Of a stretch of DNA of 64,000 bases, positions 1-9,263 are shown in pieces. The translations under genes were made by a program, and so were the position numbers. Source of the stretch: Gemmata massiliana. Lineage in GTDB: Bacteria; Planctomycetota; Planctomycetia; Gemmatales; Gemmataceae. Numbering within the stretch: position 1 is the stretch's first letter; each line of letters opens with the position of its first letter. The notes under the pieces were generated by a model. The model ran no database searches. It worked only from the letters and a program-made list of their open reading frames with translations, and had not been told where the DNA came from. Location: contig NZ_LR593886.1 of NCBI RefSeq assembly GCF_901538265.1, positions 9,817,738-9,881,737 on the forward strand. The letters are read 5' to 3'.

Positions 1-413
1 ACGTGAAGGCGTTCTCGGGCCAGAGCAACGGGCAGATCCTGGGGAGCTACTTCGCCTACGGTGCCGGGTACCTGGGTGGGATCTACGTGGCGGCCGGGGA
101 TCTGGACGGCGACGGGCGCGACGAGATCATCACCGGGGCCACGAACGCACCGCACGTCAAGGCCCTCGACGCGCTGACCGGAGCCGAGCGCCAGAGCTTC
201 ATCGCGTACCCGGGGGCCACGTTCGGGGTCCGTGTTGGGGCGATCGACCGCGACGGCGACCGGCTCGCGGACATCCTCACAGGTGCGGGCGGGAGCGCCC
301 CGCACGTCAAGATCTTCGACGGTCAAACCCTGGACCTTCTCGACAGCTTCCTGGCCGTGCCGCCGAATCAGTCTCCGTCCCCGGGGATCTTCGTCGGTGG
401 AAGTACCAAGTAA
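1..413 (+). CDS. FG-GAP/VCBS repeat protein, C-terminal end (partial)
   Basis: The reading frame is open to the left edge, so only the last ~137 residues are seen. They hold two FG-GAP-type repeats with calcium-loop motifs of the DxDxDG kind (DLDGDGRDE near residue 33, DRDGDRLAD near residue 81), each followed by a repeated xAPHVKxxD strand motif. Such repeats build beta-propellers in large exported planctomycete surface proteins. That this is one of those is inferred; the N-terminus and any signal peptide lie outside the window. A strong hairpin with a T-run follows the stop codon. Confidence 0.75.
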   Translation, partial: VKAFSGQSNGQILGSYFAYGAGYLGGIYVAAGDLDGDGRDEIITGATNAPHVKALDALTGAERQSFIAYPGATFGVRVGAIDRDGDRLADILTGAGGSAPHVKIFDGQTLDLLDSFLAVPPNQSPSPGIFVGGSTK

Positions 414-427
414 GTTCGTCCGATTCG

Positions 428-463
428 ACCGCCCCGGTTCGTGAGCCGGGGCGGTTTCGTTTT
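428..463 (+). terminator. Rho-independent terminator
   Basis: Ten-base perfect arms (ACCGCCCCGG at 428-437 and its complement at 446-455) around an 8-nt loop are followed by TTCGTTTTT. It sits just after the FG-GAP gene. Confidence 0.8.
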
Positions 464-616
464 TACACCGCCCACGGTCCGGATTAAATCTCTCGGCTCC
501 CGGCGCGAATCCCTTACTGTTCGGCGGTGTCTCCCCGTCTTAATCTCTTGGCACCGTGCCGTTTCGCGGTCACAATAGTTGTTATTCGTCTCCGCGCCCC
601 CCGCGAGCCGAGCACC

Positions 617-3514
617 ATGTCCGAAGTCAACCCGGCGGATTTCGCCGCTCCCAAAACTCCGACCCGCGCGCCGGCCCCCGACACCTTTACGGGCGGGCGC
701 ACCGGACCGAACGGCCCCAATCGGTCCGCACCTACACACACTCCGCCCGGGCGCATCGGGCGCTTCGAGGTGCGCACGCTGCTCGGCGAGGGCGCGTTCG
801 CGCGCGTGTACTTGGGGTTCGACCCGGAACTCGAACGGCAGGTGGCGATCAAGGTTCCGAAGGTCGACGAACTGACGCCCGAGTTTCGCGAATCGTTCCT
901 CCGCGAGAACCGGCTGGCCGCGATCATCCATCACCCCAACGTGTGCCCGGTGTACGAGGTCGGCACCGACGGCACCCTGCCCTACATCGTGATGCGCGTG
1001 GTGCCGGGCACGCTCGCCGGAGTGCTCCGGTACCGCGACGGGCTCCTGCCCCCGCGCCACGCACTCGCGATTGTGCGAAAGCTCGCCCAGGGACTGGCCG
1101 CGGCGCACGCGCAGAAAGTCGTTCACCGCGATTTAAAACCCGCAAACGTACTGTTCGACGAATCCCAGCGCGAGGTGCTTATTGCCGACTTCGGCTTGGC
1201 CCGGCTCGTCGATCAGGCGACTGCGGCCAGCAACGGGGTGCCCAAGGGGACGCCAGCGTACATGTCCCCGGAACAGGCCCGCGGAGCGGCGGCCGAGATC
1301 GGGCCGCTGTCGGATGTGTACAGCCTCGGCGTCATCCTCTACGAGATGCTCACCGGGCGCGTGCCCTTTTCCGGGTCCGTCTGGGAGGTCATGCGCGACC
1401 ACTGCGAGACCGCACCGATCCCCCCGTCGCGGGTCGTTGCGGGGCTCGATCCGGCTCTTGATCCCCTGTGCCTCAAGGCGCTGGCCAAGCGCCCCACGGA
1501 CCGCTACCGCTCCGCGAAGGAATTCGCTACGGCTCTCGGGACGTATTTGCGCTCGAACGAGCGACCAGAGGCACTCCCGGTAGCTGCGGAGCCTGAAGAA
1601 ATCCCGGCGCTGGAACTCGTTGAGGAGCCACTTGCGGACTCGGCGAAGTCTTCTGCTAAGCACACACCAGTTCCGCATTCGGTTCGCGAATCGCGCACCC
1701 AAAAAGCGGCTCCGCCTACGCCGGAGCCACGTGCCGCGTCGCGCCTCTCGGTCATTGCCCTGCTCGTCTCGGGCGCCGCACTGTTTGTCGGTGGAGTGGC
1801 GGTGGCACTTCTGGTGATGCAGAAACCAGAACCTACGAAGTCCTCGGACCCACCGGTCGCGCAGAACGACAACGTGGTGCAGACTCCGCCCGTTGTCGAT
1901 CCGGCCACTTCTACGCCCGTTGCTGCGAAGCCAGTCATCATTCCCGAAGCGCCGGAACCACGCCCGGTTCTGGCGCTGAAGCCCGAAATTGCCACCGCTC
2001 CAAAGAAGGTAGAGTTGGAGCCGGTGCCGACGGCACCGGAACCGAGGCCGGGAATCGAGGCCGAACTGCGGCGCGATTGGAGCGATTACCTCGCCGCGTC
2101 CGGGGGCGAAACGGCTTACCCGTTCTTCAAAGAACGGGGACCGGCGCGATGGCGCGCGTGGCGCGAAGCGGCCAGAGGCGACTGTGTGTACGGCATGGTT
2201 CTGTACGCGAACTGCCTGGAAAACGGTATCGGGGCCGCGAAAAGCCTGAAGAAGGCAGCCGAACTGTACCGTAAAGCGGCCGAGGCCGGTGAACCGATCG
2301 CGATGACCGAGTTGGGCGGGTGCTTCCAGGACGGGAAAGGCGTTCCGAAGGACGAAACCGAAGCGCTCGAGTGGTTCCGCAAGGGAGCCGAAGCCCAAGA
2401 GCGAATGGCGATGTATCTCCTCGGGATCACGTACCGGGACGGCCGTGGGGTGGACAAAGACCCCAAGGAAGCGGCCGAATGGTTCCGCAAGGCCGCGGAC
2501 CTCGACGGGTCGGCCGCAATGGTCGAGTTGGCACACTGCTACGCGAATGGGTCCGGGGTAGAAAAAGAGCCCAAGGAAGCGGTCGCGTGGTTCCGCAAAG
2601 CCGCGGACCTCGGGAACGCGATCGGGATGGACGAACTGGGTTACTGTCTCGCCAACGAGCGCGGGGTCAAAAAGGACACCACAAAAGCCCGCGAGTGGTA
2701 CGAAAAGGCCGCCGCGAAGGGGTACTCCAACGCCCAGAACAACCTCGGCCTGCTGTACGGCAACGGCCAGGGGGTCTCGACCGACTACGCGAAGGCCCGC
2801 GAGTGGTACGAAAAGGCCGCGACGCAGAATCACCCCGGCGCCCAGAACAACCTCGGCGTGCTGTACGAAAACGGCCTCGGCGTCACGCAGAATTACACCA
2901 CGGCCCGCGAGTGGTACGAGAAATCGGCCGAACAAGGTTACGCCATCGGACAGTACCACCTCGCGCTGATGTATTACCGCCCGGTGGGTGTCACGCAGGA
3001 CTACCTCAAAGCCCGGGATCTGTTCGAGAAGGCTGCGACTCAAGGGAACGCGAACGCGCAGTTGTACCTCGGGTTCCTGTATGGCACGGGCCGGCACGAC
3101 AGTAAGAGCGGAACGCCCGACCACGCGCAGGCCCAGGAGTGGTACGAGAAGGCCGCGGCCCAGGGACACGTACAAGCCCTTCACAACCTCGGCGTCCTCT
3201 ACAGTTCGGGCAAGTACAAGGGCGGAAACGGGAAACCGGACTACGTGAAAGCCCGCGAGTGGTACGAGAAGGCGGCCGAAAAGGGTCACGTCGGAGCCAC
3301 GAACAACCTCGGCCTCATTTACGAGCACGGGCGCGGCGTTACCGCAGACGCCCAGGAAGCGGTTCGACTGTACCGTAAGGCCGCGGACCACGGGGACAAA
3401 AACGGTATGACCAACCTCGCGCGGTGCTACGAGAAAGGCATCGGGGTCGCGAAGGACGAAAAGCTGGCCGCGTCGTGGCGGGAAAAGGCCGCGAAGGTCG
3501 CCGCGGATAAGTGA
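617..3514 (+). CDS. Membrane-anchored Ser/Thr protein kinase with Sel1 repeats
   Basis: This is a Hanks-type kinase joined to a sensor or scaffold half. Counting from the ATG at 617, the glycine loop is GEGAFARVY, the ATP lysine is K79 (VAIK), the catalytic loop is HRDLKPAN (H170-R171-D172), DFG is at 191-193 and an SPE motif follows, so the kinase should be active. A proline-rich linker leads to one membrane span near 376-402, another Pro-rich stretch, and then about twelve Sel1-type repeats (AREWYEKAA units) to the C-terminus. Sel1 repeats usually bind proteins and would lie on the far side of the membrane. The frame stays open upstream to a GTG at 527, but the ATG fits the family better. 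The ligand and substrates are unknown. Confidence 0.9.
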   Translation: MSEVNPADFAAPKTPTRAPAPDTFTGGRTGPNGPNRSAPTHTPPGRIGRFEVRTLLGEGAFARVYLGFDPELERQVAIKVPKVDELTPEFRESFLRENRLAAIIHHPNVCPVYEVGTDGTLPYIVMRVVPGTLAGVLRYRDGLLPPRHALAIVRKLAQGLAAAHAQKVVHRDLKPANVLFDESQREVLIADFGLARLVDQATAASNGVPKGTPAYMSPEQARGAAAEIGPLSDVYSLGVILYEMLTGRVPFSGSVWEVMRDHCETAPIPPSRVVAGLDPALDPLCLKALAKRPTDRYRSAKEFATALGTYLRSNERPEALPVAAEPEEIPALELVEEPLADSAKSSAKHTPVPHSVRESRTQKAAPPTPEPRAASRLSVIALLVSGAALFVGGVAVALLVMQKPEPTKSSDPPVAQNDNVVQTPPVVDPATSTPVAAKPVIIPEAPEPRPVLALKPEIATAPKKVELEPVPTAPEPRPGIEAELRRDWSDYLAASGGETAYPFFKERGPARWRAWREAARGDCVYGMVLYANCLENGIGAAKSLKKAAELYRKAAEAGEPIAMTELGGCFQDGKGVPKDETEALEWFRKGAEAQERMAMYLLGITYRDGRGVDKDPKEAAEWFRKAADLDGSAAMVELAHCYANGSGVEKEPKEAVAWFRKAADLGNAIGMDELGYCLANERGVKKDTTKAREWYEKAAAKGYSNAQNNLGLLYGNGQGVSTDYAKAREWYEKAATQNHPGAQNNLGVLYENGLGVTQNYTTAREWYEKSAEQGYAIGQYHLALMYYRPVGVTQDYLKARDLFEKAATQGNANAQLYLGFLYGTGRHDSKSGTPDHAQAQEWYEKAAAQGHVQALHNLGVLYSSGKYKGGNGKPDYVKAREWYEKAAEKGHVGATNNLGLIYEHGRGVTADAQEAVRLYRKAADHGDKNGMTNLARCYEKGIGVAKDEKLAASWREKAAKVAADK

Positions 3515-3724
3515 ACGCGCCGGCCCGAACTCTCGACAACGCTACGCGATCAGTGCCTCGCACGCGAGCCGGAGTACACGGTTCTTTCGCACGTTGTTTT
3601 CGCATGTGGCACTGTGTGGATCACACACTTTCAGGTGTTCCCAAGACCTCCGTTTTGCCCCGTCTTGTCCGGTCATTCTCCGGCGATAGCGTAGACCACA
3701 TACGACGTTTCCCGGAGTTCCCTC

Positions 3725-4810
3725 ATGCCTCTTCCGATTCGGACCGACGACTGCGCGCTCGACTTCCTCTCGCTCGGGGCTTTGATCCACCGGCTCGACC
3801 CCGGTGTCACGCCGTTCCGCAAGGCGCGCGCGTTCGACGTCCACGTTTCTGGCGGTGAGTACAACGTTGCCGCGAACCTGTCCGACTGCTTCGGCCTGCG
3901 CACCGGCATCGCCAGCGCGATGGTCAACTACCCGGTCGGTGAACTCGTGCAGGCGCGCGTGCGCGAGATGGGCGTCACGCCGTTCTACAAGCACTTCGAG
4001 CACGACGGCGTGCGCGGGCCGAACATCGCGACCGTGTACAGCGACCGCGGGCAGGGCGTCCGCGCGCCGGTCGTGTTCTACAACCGGGCCAACGAAGCCG
4101 CTTCGCTCCTCAAGGTCGGCGACTTCGATTGGGCCAAGATCATGGCCGGCGGCGTGCGGTGGTTCCACTCCGGCGGCATCTTCGCGGCGCTGTCCGAGAA
4201 CAACCCGGAACTCATCATCGAAGGGATGAAAGCGGCGAAAGCGCAGGGGGCGATCATCTCGTTCGACCTGAACTATCGTGGGAAGTTGTGGAAGCCGGTC
4301 GGCGGTGACACGCGCGCGGTGGAGACGCTCCGGCGCATCGTCGCGAACGTCGACTGCCTCATCGGGAACGAAGAGGACATGCAGAAGGGGCTGGGCGTGA
4401 AAGGCCCGGAGGTGACGAAGAAAGAGGAGTCGAAGCTGAACCCGGACGTGTTCTTCGGCATGATCGAGAACACGGCGAAGGAGTTCCCGAACATCAAACT
4501 GGTGGCGACCACGCTCCGCGAAACGCATTCGGCCAACCGACACGATTGGGGCGCGGTGCTGTGGCTCGACGGGAAGCGATACGTCAGCCCGACGGCCCAG
4601 CTCGACGTGATCGACCGCATCGGCGGCGGTGACGGGTTCGCGGCCGGCACGATCTACGGTCTCATGAGCGGGCGCGACACCCAACAGGCGCTCAACCTCG
4701 GCTGGGCACACGGCGCGCTGCTCACCACCTACCACGGCGACACCACGATGGCCACGCTCGCGGAAGTCGAAGCGTTCGCGGGCGGTACCGGGGCGCGGGT
4801 GCAACGGTAA
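3725..4810 (+). CDS. PfkB-family sugar kinase, 2-keto-3-deoxygluconate kinase-like
   Basis: A ribokinase/PfkB-fold carbohydrate kinase of 361 residues. The substrate-binding N-terminal motif SGGEYNVAANLS lies at 42-53 and the C-terminal PfkB signature DRIGGGDGFAAG at 297-308 carries the catalytic base D303. The DRIGGGD form is common in enzymes annotated as 2-dehydro-3-deoxygluconate kinase, which phosphorylate KDG in hexuronate or Entner-Doudoroff-type catabolism. No KDPG aldolase or dehydratase gene is adjacent, so the exact sugar is inferred. It converges with the FKBP gene across a hairpin. Confidence 0.8.
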   Translation: MPLPIRTDDCALDFLSLGALIHRLDPGVTPFRKARAFDVHVSGGEYNVAANLSDCFGLRTGIASAMVNYPVGELVQARVREMGVTPFYKHFEHDGVRGPNIATVYSDRGQGVRAPVVFYNRANEAASLLKVGDFDWAKIMAGGVRWFHSGGIFAALSENNPELIIEGMKAAKAQGAIISFDLNYRGKLWKPVGGDTRAVETLRRIVANVDCLIGNEEDMQKGLGVKGPEVTKKEESKLNPDVFFGMIENTAKEFPNIKLVATTLRETHSANRHDWGAVLWLDGKRYVSPTAQLDVIDRIGGGDGFAAGTIYGLMSGRDTQQALNLGWAHGALLTTYHGDTTMATLAEVEAFAGGTGARVQR

Positions 4811-4819
4811 GTGCCGCAC

Positions 4820-4857
4820 TTGCGAGTACCGAGTGCGCCGGCTCTCGGCACTCGCAA
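4820..4857. terminator. Bidirectional hairpin between convergent genes
   Basis: Fourteen-base arms with one mismatch (TTGCGAGTACCGAG at 4820-4833 against 4844-4857) around a 10-nt loop, between the 3' ends of the sugar kinase and FKBP genes. There is no long T-run, so this is probable rather than certain. Confidence 0.6.
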
Positions 4858-4869
4858 ACAGCTATCAGC

Positions 4870-5823
4870 TCACTTACCGCTTCCCAATCCGAACCCCAGC
4901 AGCTCGATTTCAAACACGAGCGTTGCGTTTCCCGGGATCTCTCCCTGGGCCTTCGCGCCGTAGCCCAAACTGGCCGGGATCATCAGCTTGCGAACGCCCC
5001 CCACTTTCATTCCGGGAACGCCCTGCTGCCAACCCGCAATCAGTTGGCCCAGTGGCATGTTGAGTGGTCCGTCACTCCCGGTCTTCCAACTGGAATCAAA
5101 CGGCTTGCCGCCGGTTGTGAGCCAGCCGGTGTAATCCATCACTACGCGCACCCCCTGGGGGCACTCTGGGCCGTCCCCGACCTTGAGATCGCGGTACTTC
5201 AAACCGTCTTTGCCGATCGGCTTCAAGTTCAGGTCGTCGGCACCGGGTTCGGTTCCGTCACTCAGCTTGGTGAGATCAGTCGGAGCAGGATAACGGCGCG
5301 CGCGGGGCGGTGGGGAGGACGCAAGCAACTCCACCTCGAAGACGAGCGTACTGTTAGCCGGGATTTTCCCCTTCGATTGTTTCCCATAGCCCTTATCCGG
5401 CGCAATGACCAGCTTGCGAATCCCCCCCGGCTTCATTCCGGGAATGCCCTCTTGCCACCCAATAATTAGATCTTTGAGTGGGAACGTCGCGGGCTGCCCG
5501 CGCTCTTTACTGCTGTCGAACACGGTTCCGTCGGGAATCCATCCGGTGTAATGGATTTTCACATCGGCACCGGGCTGGCACTCGTCGCCCGCTCCGACTT
5601 TCAGGTCACGGTACTTGATACCCGCGCTGAGTTCCTTTAGGTCGGGGTCGTCGATGGAGCCGTTCGAGCCGTCGGACATATTCTTCGGTGCGGCGGCATC
5701 GGAGACGTACACCACTAGCCCCACGAGGATCACGATCGCCGCGATCGCGAGGGCCGGTACGAGGATCTGCTTGATCTTCTGCTTGTCCAAACCGTCCGAC
5801 TGGTTCTTATTGGGGTCCGCCAT
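4870..5823 (-). CDS. Double-domain FKBP-type peptidyl-prolyl isomerase, membrane-anchored
   Basis: A 317-residue protein with a short basic N-terminus, one membrane span near residues 17-44, then two complete FKBP domains (about 75-165 and 200-317). Each has the family features: a YTGW strand, FDSS, a GWQxGxPGMKxGGxRKL segment and a conserved LGYG or KGYG loop. FKBPs catalyse cis-trans isomerisation of Xaa-Pro bonds. The N-terminal anchor suggests both domains act outside the cytoplasmic membrane as folding helpers for exported proteins. Tandem FKBP domains of this kind may come from an internal duplication. It is divergent from the TPR gene at 5919. Confidence 0.92.
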   Translation of the reverse strand: MADPNKNQSDGLDKQKIKQILVPALAIAAIVILVGLVVYVSDAAAPKNMSDGSNGSIDDPDLKELSAGIKYRDLKVGAGDECQPGADVKIHYTGWIPDGTVFDSSKERGQPATFPLKDLIIGWQEGIPGMKPGGIRKLVIAPDKGYGKQSKGKIPANSTLVFEVELLASSPPPRARRYPAPTDLTKLSDGTEPGADDLNLKPIGKDGLKYRDLKVGDGPECPQGVRVVMDYTGWLTTGGKPFDSSWKTGSDGPLNMPLGQLIAGWQQGVPGMKVGGVRKLMIPASLGYGAKAQGEIPGNATLVFEIELLGFGLGSGK

Positions 5824-5918
5824 CGAGTGACTCCGGGCGCGATTGAGGAAGATGGAAGTTGTTATAGGGCGGTCCGCCGGAATAGGATCATCCCCACTGT
5901 TTCCTCACGAGGGTACTC

Positions 5919-6800
5919 ATGCGCGTATTCATCGTTGCCGCGATCGTCGCGGGCGCTTGCCTCACCACGAGCGCGAGCCGGCCCGGGCGCGCCGAAGATA
6001 AGAAGGACGAGAAGAATGAGAAGGAGCTGGCCAAACTGCTCGACGACATCGAAATCGCAATGAAAGCGCAAAAGTACGCGGACGTGATTCCGCTCGCGAA
6101 GAAGGTCGCCGAACTCGACCCCAAGAACCCCGCGGCCCCGTTCGCCGCGGCCACCGCGCACACGCAACTCCGCCAGAACGCGGACGCCGTTAAAGCGTGG
6201 ACGAAGCTCCTGGCGCTGGAGCCGAAAGCCATGCGCGCCTACGACTCGCGGGGCGACGCGCAACTGAAACTCGGGAACTTCAAGGAGGCCCTCGCGGACT
6301 TCGACGAGTACCTCAAAACGGACCCGAAGTTCGGCCCGGACCACTGGCGCCGCGGCATCGCGCTCTACTACGCGGGTCGCTTTAAGGACGGCGTGGATCA
6401 GTTCGAGCAGCATCGCACGGTGAACGGCGAGGACGTCGAGAATTCCGTGTGGCACTACCTCTGCAACGCCCGAGCGACCACACCCAAGAAGGCGCGCGAG
6501 AACCTCATCCCGGTCACGAAGGACGCCCGCGTGCCGATGAAGCAGGTGCTCGAACTGTTCGCGGGGAAGATCCAACCGAAGGACGTGATCGACGCGGCCG
6601 AGAACGAAAAACTGAAGGGCGAAGCGCTCAAAGAAGCCCGGTTTTACGCGAACCTCTACGTCGCGCTCTACTACGAGTCCGAGGGCGACGCGAAGAAGTG
6701 CCGCGAGCACCTGAAAGAAGCCGTCGAGAAGTACGAGATCAGCCACTACATGTGGGACGTGGCTGCCGTACACCTCAAGCTGCTGAAGGACAAAAAATAA
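5919..6800 (+). CDS. Secreted TPR-repeat protein
   Basis: A 293-residue protein with a signal peptide-like N-terminus (about residues 1-25, ending near GRAED) and a lysine/glutamate-rich mature start. Several TPR-like helical pairs follow; the clearest is AYDSRGDAQLKLGNFKEALADFDEYLKTDP near 107-137. TPR folds mediate protein-protein contacts. The ATG follows a GAGGG ribosome-binding site. The gene ends beside a repeat element shared with the end of the MATE gene. The partner is unknown. Confidence 0.8.
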   Translation: MRVFIVAAIVAGACLTTSASRPGRAEDKKDEKNEKELAKLLDDIEIAMKAQKYADVIPLAKKVAELDPKNPAAPFAAATAHTQLRQNADAVKAWTKLLALEPKAMRAYDSRGDAQLKLGNFKEALADFDEYLKTDPKFGPDHWRRGIALYYAGRFKDGVDQFEQHRTVNGEDVENSVWHYLCNARATTPKKARENLIPVTKDARVPMKQVLELFAGKIQPKDVIDAAENEKLKGEALKEARFYANLYVALYYESEGDAKKCREHLKEAVEKYEISHYMWDVAAVHLKLLKDKK

Positions 6801-6804
6801 GCGT

Positions 6805-6903
6805 GCTCACCGCAAAGGGTGCGGAGAGCACGAAAAGAACCCGAACTGTCTTTAAGCTCTCTTATTTGCCTTTCTCTGCGCCCTCTGTGGTCTTTGCGGT
6901 GAA
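6805..6903. repeat. Imperfect inverted-repeat element between convergent genes
   Basis: The arms are about 34 nt: 6805-6838 (containing CTCACCGCAAAGGGTGCGGAG) and 6870-6903 (containing CTCTGTGGTCTTTGCGGTGA), imperfectly complementary. The right arm lies inside the MATE coding sequence and supplies its last ~13 codons. It resembles the short dispersed repeats often seen between genes in planctomycete genomes. Confidence 0.65.
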
Positions 6904-8484
6904 ACTCTTGTCATCTTCCACGCCCGGTTCGATCACGCGCATCGACTTCCACTTCCCGCTACGGAACCGGAACCAGAAGCACGCACTCATACCGAGAATG
7001 TGGAGCGTGGCGAACACCCAGCACCAGTACACGCTCCCGCCCATGAACACCGTGATCGCGGTGGGAATCACCATCAGCGGCCACGCAAGGGCGAACGTCA
7101 GTTTGGTGACGTACTTCGTATCCCCGGCGCCGCGGAGCGCGAACGCGAACGAAACGTTGACCGCGTCCGCGACTGAGAACACCGCAACACACAGTAGGAG
7201 CGTCGGTACGAGAGCGACGACCGCAGCGAACTTCTCTTGTTCCTCCGGCTTGTCCGGTCGGAACGGCTCGACCAAAAGGCTCGGGATCGTGACGTAGGCG
7301 AGCGCGATGAGACACATGTACCCGAACGCCCACTTCAGCCCGGTGTAGGTGCTCTTCTCCGCCAGGTCCGGCCGGTTCCCACCGAGGCGCTGACCAACGA
7401 GAATACAGATGGCTTGCCCCATCCCCATCATCGGTAAGAACGCGATCATGTTCAGTCGGATCGTGAGCGTGGTGGCCCCGAGCGCCGCGAAACCGAGGTT
7501 CCCGACGAGTACCGTAAAGCAGTGGAACACCAGCACGTCCAGAAACACCTGCATTCCGGCCGGGCCGCCGTAAATCATCAGCCGGCGGAACAATTCCCGC
7601 TCCGGCTTCCACCCGGCGAGCGTGCCGAACTCGTCGCGATACTTCTTGCGGAGCATTAGCGCGAGCGCGAACAGGGCCGCGGCCCACGAACCCGCGACCG
7701 TTGCCCACCCCGCGCCCTCGATCCCGAGTTCCGGGAATCCGAGCCGGCCGAAAATCAGGACCAGTGCGAGTGCGATGTTCACCGCGGTGCCGACGGCCTC
7801 GATGCCGAGCACGGTCCACGTCTGCCCCCGGCCCGAGAAAAAACCGTTGACGGCTCCCATCACAAGCATCGGCAGCGCGGCGAACGCCAAGCACTTGAGG
7901 TAAGTGGCTTCCAGTGGTTGAATGTCCGCCGGGTGGCCGCTGACCGCGATCAGGAACGGGGCTGCCGGCACCATCACCAAAAACAGGAGGCCGGCAACGA
8001 TCGCAAAGTGAATCCCCTGCCACACAGCCGCGCCCACGCGGTGAGGCCGTTTCGCCCCCGTGTATTGCGCGACGAACGTCGACGTGTACCCGGCGGTAAC
8101 CTGTAGCAGCCCGAAGAACAACCAGTACCACATCACCGCAGGGAACGACGCGGCCATTTCCAGCGGATCGTGCCACGACAGGAGCACGGTATCAACGAAC
8201 ACCTGCACCGTCATGAAGCTCTGACTGACGATCAGCGGTAGAGCGAGTTTGAGAAGCTCCTTCGACCCACCCGGAACGGCCGTGGGCGCGTCGGGCGAGT
8301 TCGATTCGGCTGCGAGCGCCTGGCGCTCCGCCACGGCCACTTCACCGGCCTCACTCGCACCGACCGGCTCCGTGTACGGGCCGGTCGGCACCCCGAGGTC
8401 CGGGGGCGGAACAGCAGTCGGATCGAGATAGGCGGCGGGTTGGGCACTTTCGGTCGGGGAGGGTTCAACCGGATTGATTCCCAT
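6862..8484 (-). CDS. MATE family multidrug/toxin efflux transporter
   Basis: A polytopic inner-membrane protein of 540 residues from the ATG at 8484; a GTG at 8523 would add 13. The first ~70 residues are Pro/Ala-rich and probably disordered. They are followed by about twelve hydrophobic helices starting at KELLKLALPLIVSQSFMTV, the usual first MATE helix, with a conserved QxxxG-rich core (GQAICILVGQRLGG). MATE proteins export cationic compounds using Na+ or H+ gradients; the substrate cannot be read from sequence. The C-terminal residues FTAKTTEGAEKGK are encoded by a dispersed repeat and are probably not functional. Confidence 0.88.
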   Translation of the reverse strand: MGINPVEPSPTESAQPAAYLDPTAVPPPDLGVPTGPYTEPVGASEAGEVAVAERQALAAESNSPDAPTAVPGGSKELLKLALPLIVSQSFMTVQVFVDTVLLSWHDPLEMAASFPAVMWYWLFFGLLQVTAGYTSTFVAQYTGAKRPHRVGAAVWQGIHFAIVAGLLFLVMVPAAPFLIAVSGHPADIQPLEATYLKCLAFAALPMLVMGAVNGFFSGRGQTWTVLGIEAVGTAVNIALALVLIFGRLGFPELGIEGAGWATVAGSWAAALFALALMLRKKYRDEFGTLAGWKPERELFRRLMIYGGPAGMQVFLDVLVFHCFTVLVGNLGFAALGATTLTIRLNMIAFLPMMGMGQAICILVGQRLGGNRPDLAEKSTYTGLKWAFGYMCLIALAYVTIPSLLVEPFRPDKPEEQEKFAAVVALVPTLLLCVAVFSVADAVNVSFAFALRGAGDTKYVTKLTFALAWPLMVIPTAITVFMGGSVYWCWVFATLHILGMSACFWFRFRSGKWKSMRVIEPGVEDDKSFTAKTTEGAEKGK

Positions 8485-8525
8485 ACGGTCCGTCGTCCTT
8501 GTTTTGGGGTCCGGGCGAATCACTA

Positions 8526-8925
8526 GTTGACAGCTGCCAGATGTTCCGAAACGGCACCGGATGCCCGTGATCCTGAAGCGTGATCGGGCCAGGATCGGCG
8601 GTATCTCCGCCGACCGGTTGTCACATCGTCGCTCGTCACGGGCGCGTCGTCGTGAATCTCGATTCCGTTATGAGACACCGACACGCGAGCAGGTTCGGTC
8701 TTCTTGCCATTTTCAACGACCGGGACCGAAATTTCGATGTCGTAGGTCTGCCATACGGATCAGCGCGTTGACACCACGGGGCGTCAGAGGCACGGTGCTG
8801 CAAATCGTGCCGCAATCGCTCTTTCCGCTCTTCAGCCGGAAAGTACCGAGAATCTGTACCTCGTACCGTCTCTGCACTTACAAGCCAGAATTTCCCGTCC
8901 TTGAGCTCGCCAAAACCTCACGAAT
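8526..8925 (-). pseudogene. Decayed DUF1080 (3-keto-disaccharide hydrolase-like) gene
   Basis: No long frame exists, but the minus strand shows pieces of a DUF1080 protein in order. First comes GNSGL, an in-frame TAA, then VQRRYEVQIL (about 8895-8857), then KSDCGTI. After a frameshift comes VWQTYDIEI (8756 downward) followed by PARVSVSHNGIEIHDD. After a second shift near 8605-8620 comes DPGPITLQDHGHPVPFRNIWQL, ending near 8526. The order and motifs match the C-terminal part of DUF1080 domains, which are numerous in planctomycetes. At least two frameshifts and one stop make it non-functional. The N-terminal half is missing or unrecognisable. Confidence 0.75.
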
Positions 8926-9263
8926 CGGCGACCACAGTGAACCCGGTTAGTTGAAGGCGGGACGGGTGCGAGCGAGGGCTCGCTTGATTGAGAGGTTCCG
9001 TGGAGAGCATCCAGAGATTGTATTGGAGGCGCCGTTTAACAATCCAACCCGCAACAGATCGATCTCTGGTCGCAATATCTTACCCGCGTCATTTCTTCTG
9101 CTCGCCGCGGCGTCATCTCTTCAAATCGCACGGGAATATTTCTCGCCTCGGGGCATCTCAATCTGTGAGGGGCAACGACGGGTGCGAGTTGCTCTCAACG
9201 ACCGGTCAAATCAACTTCGCACCTATTACCATTCCACATCACAACGTGTTGAGGGTACGTTCC
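8926..9263. other. Intergenic region without recognised gene
   Basis: Between the DUF1080 relic and the small lipoprotein I see no conserved frame or RNA. The right end must hold the lipoprotein promoter; a GAGGG ribosome-binding site lies 8 nt before its ATG. Confidence 0.4.

Noticed and set aside
3542-4819. Long minus-strand frame opposite the sugar kinase
   Set aside because: Shadow of the PfkB gene; the high GC third positions keep the opposite frame open. Composition is Arg/His/Val-rich and matches no family.
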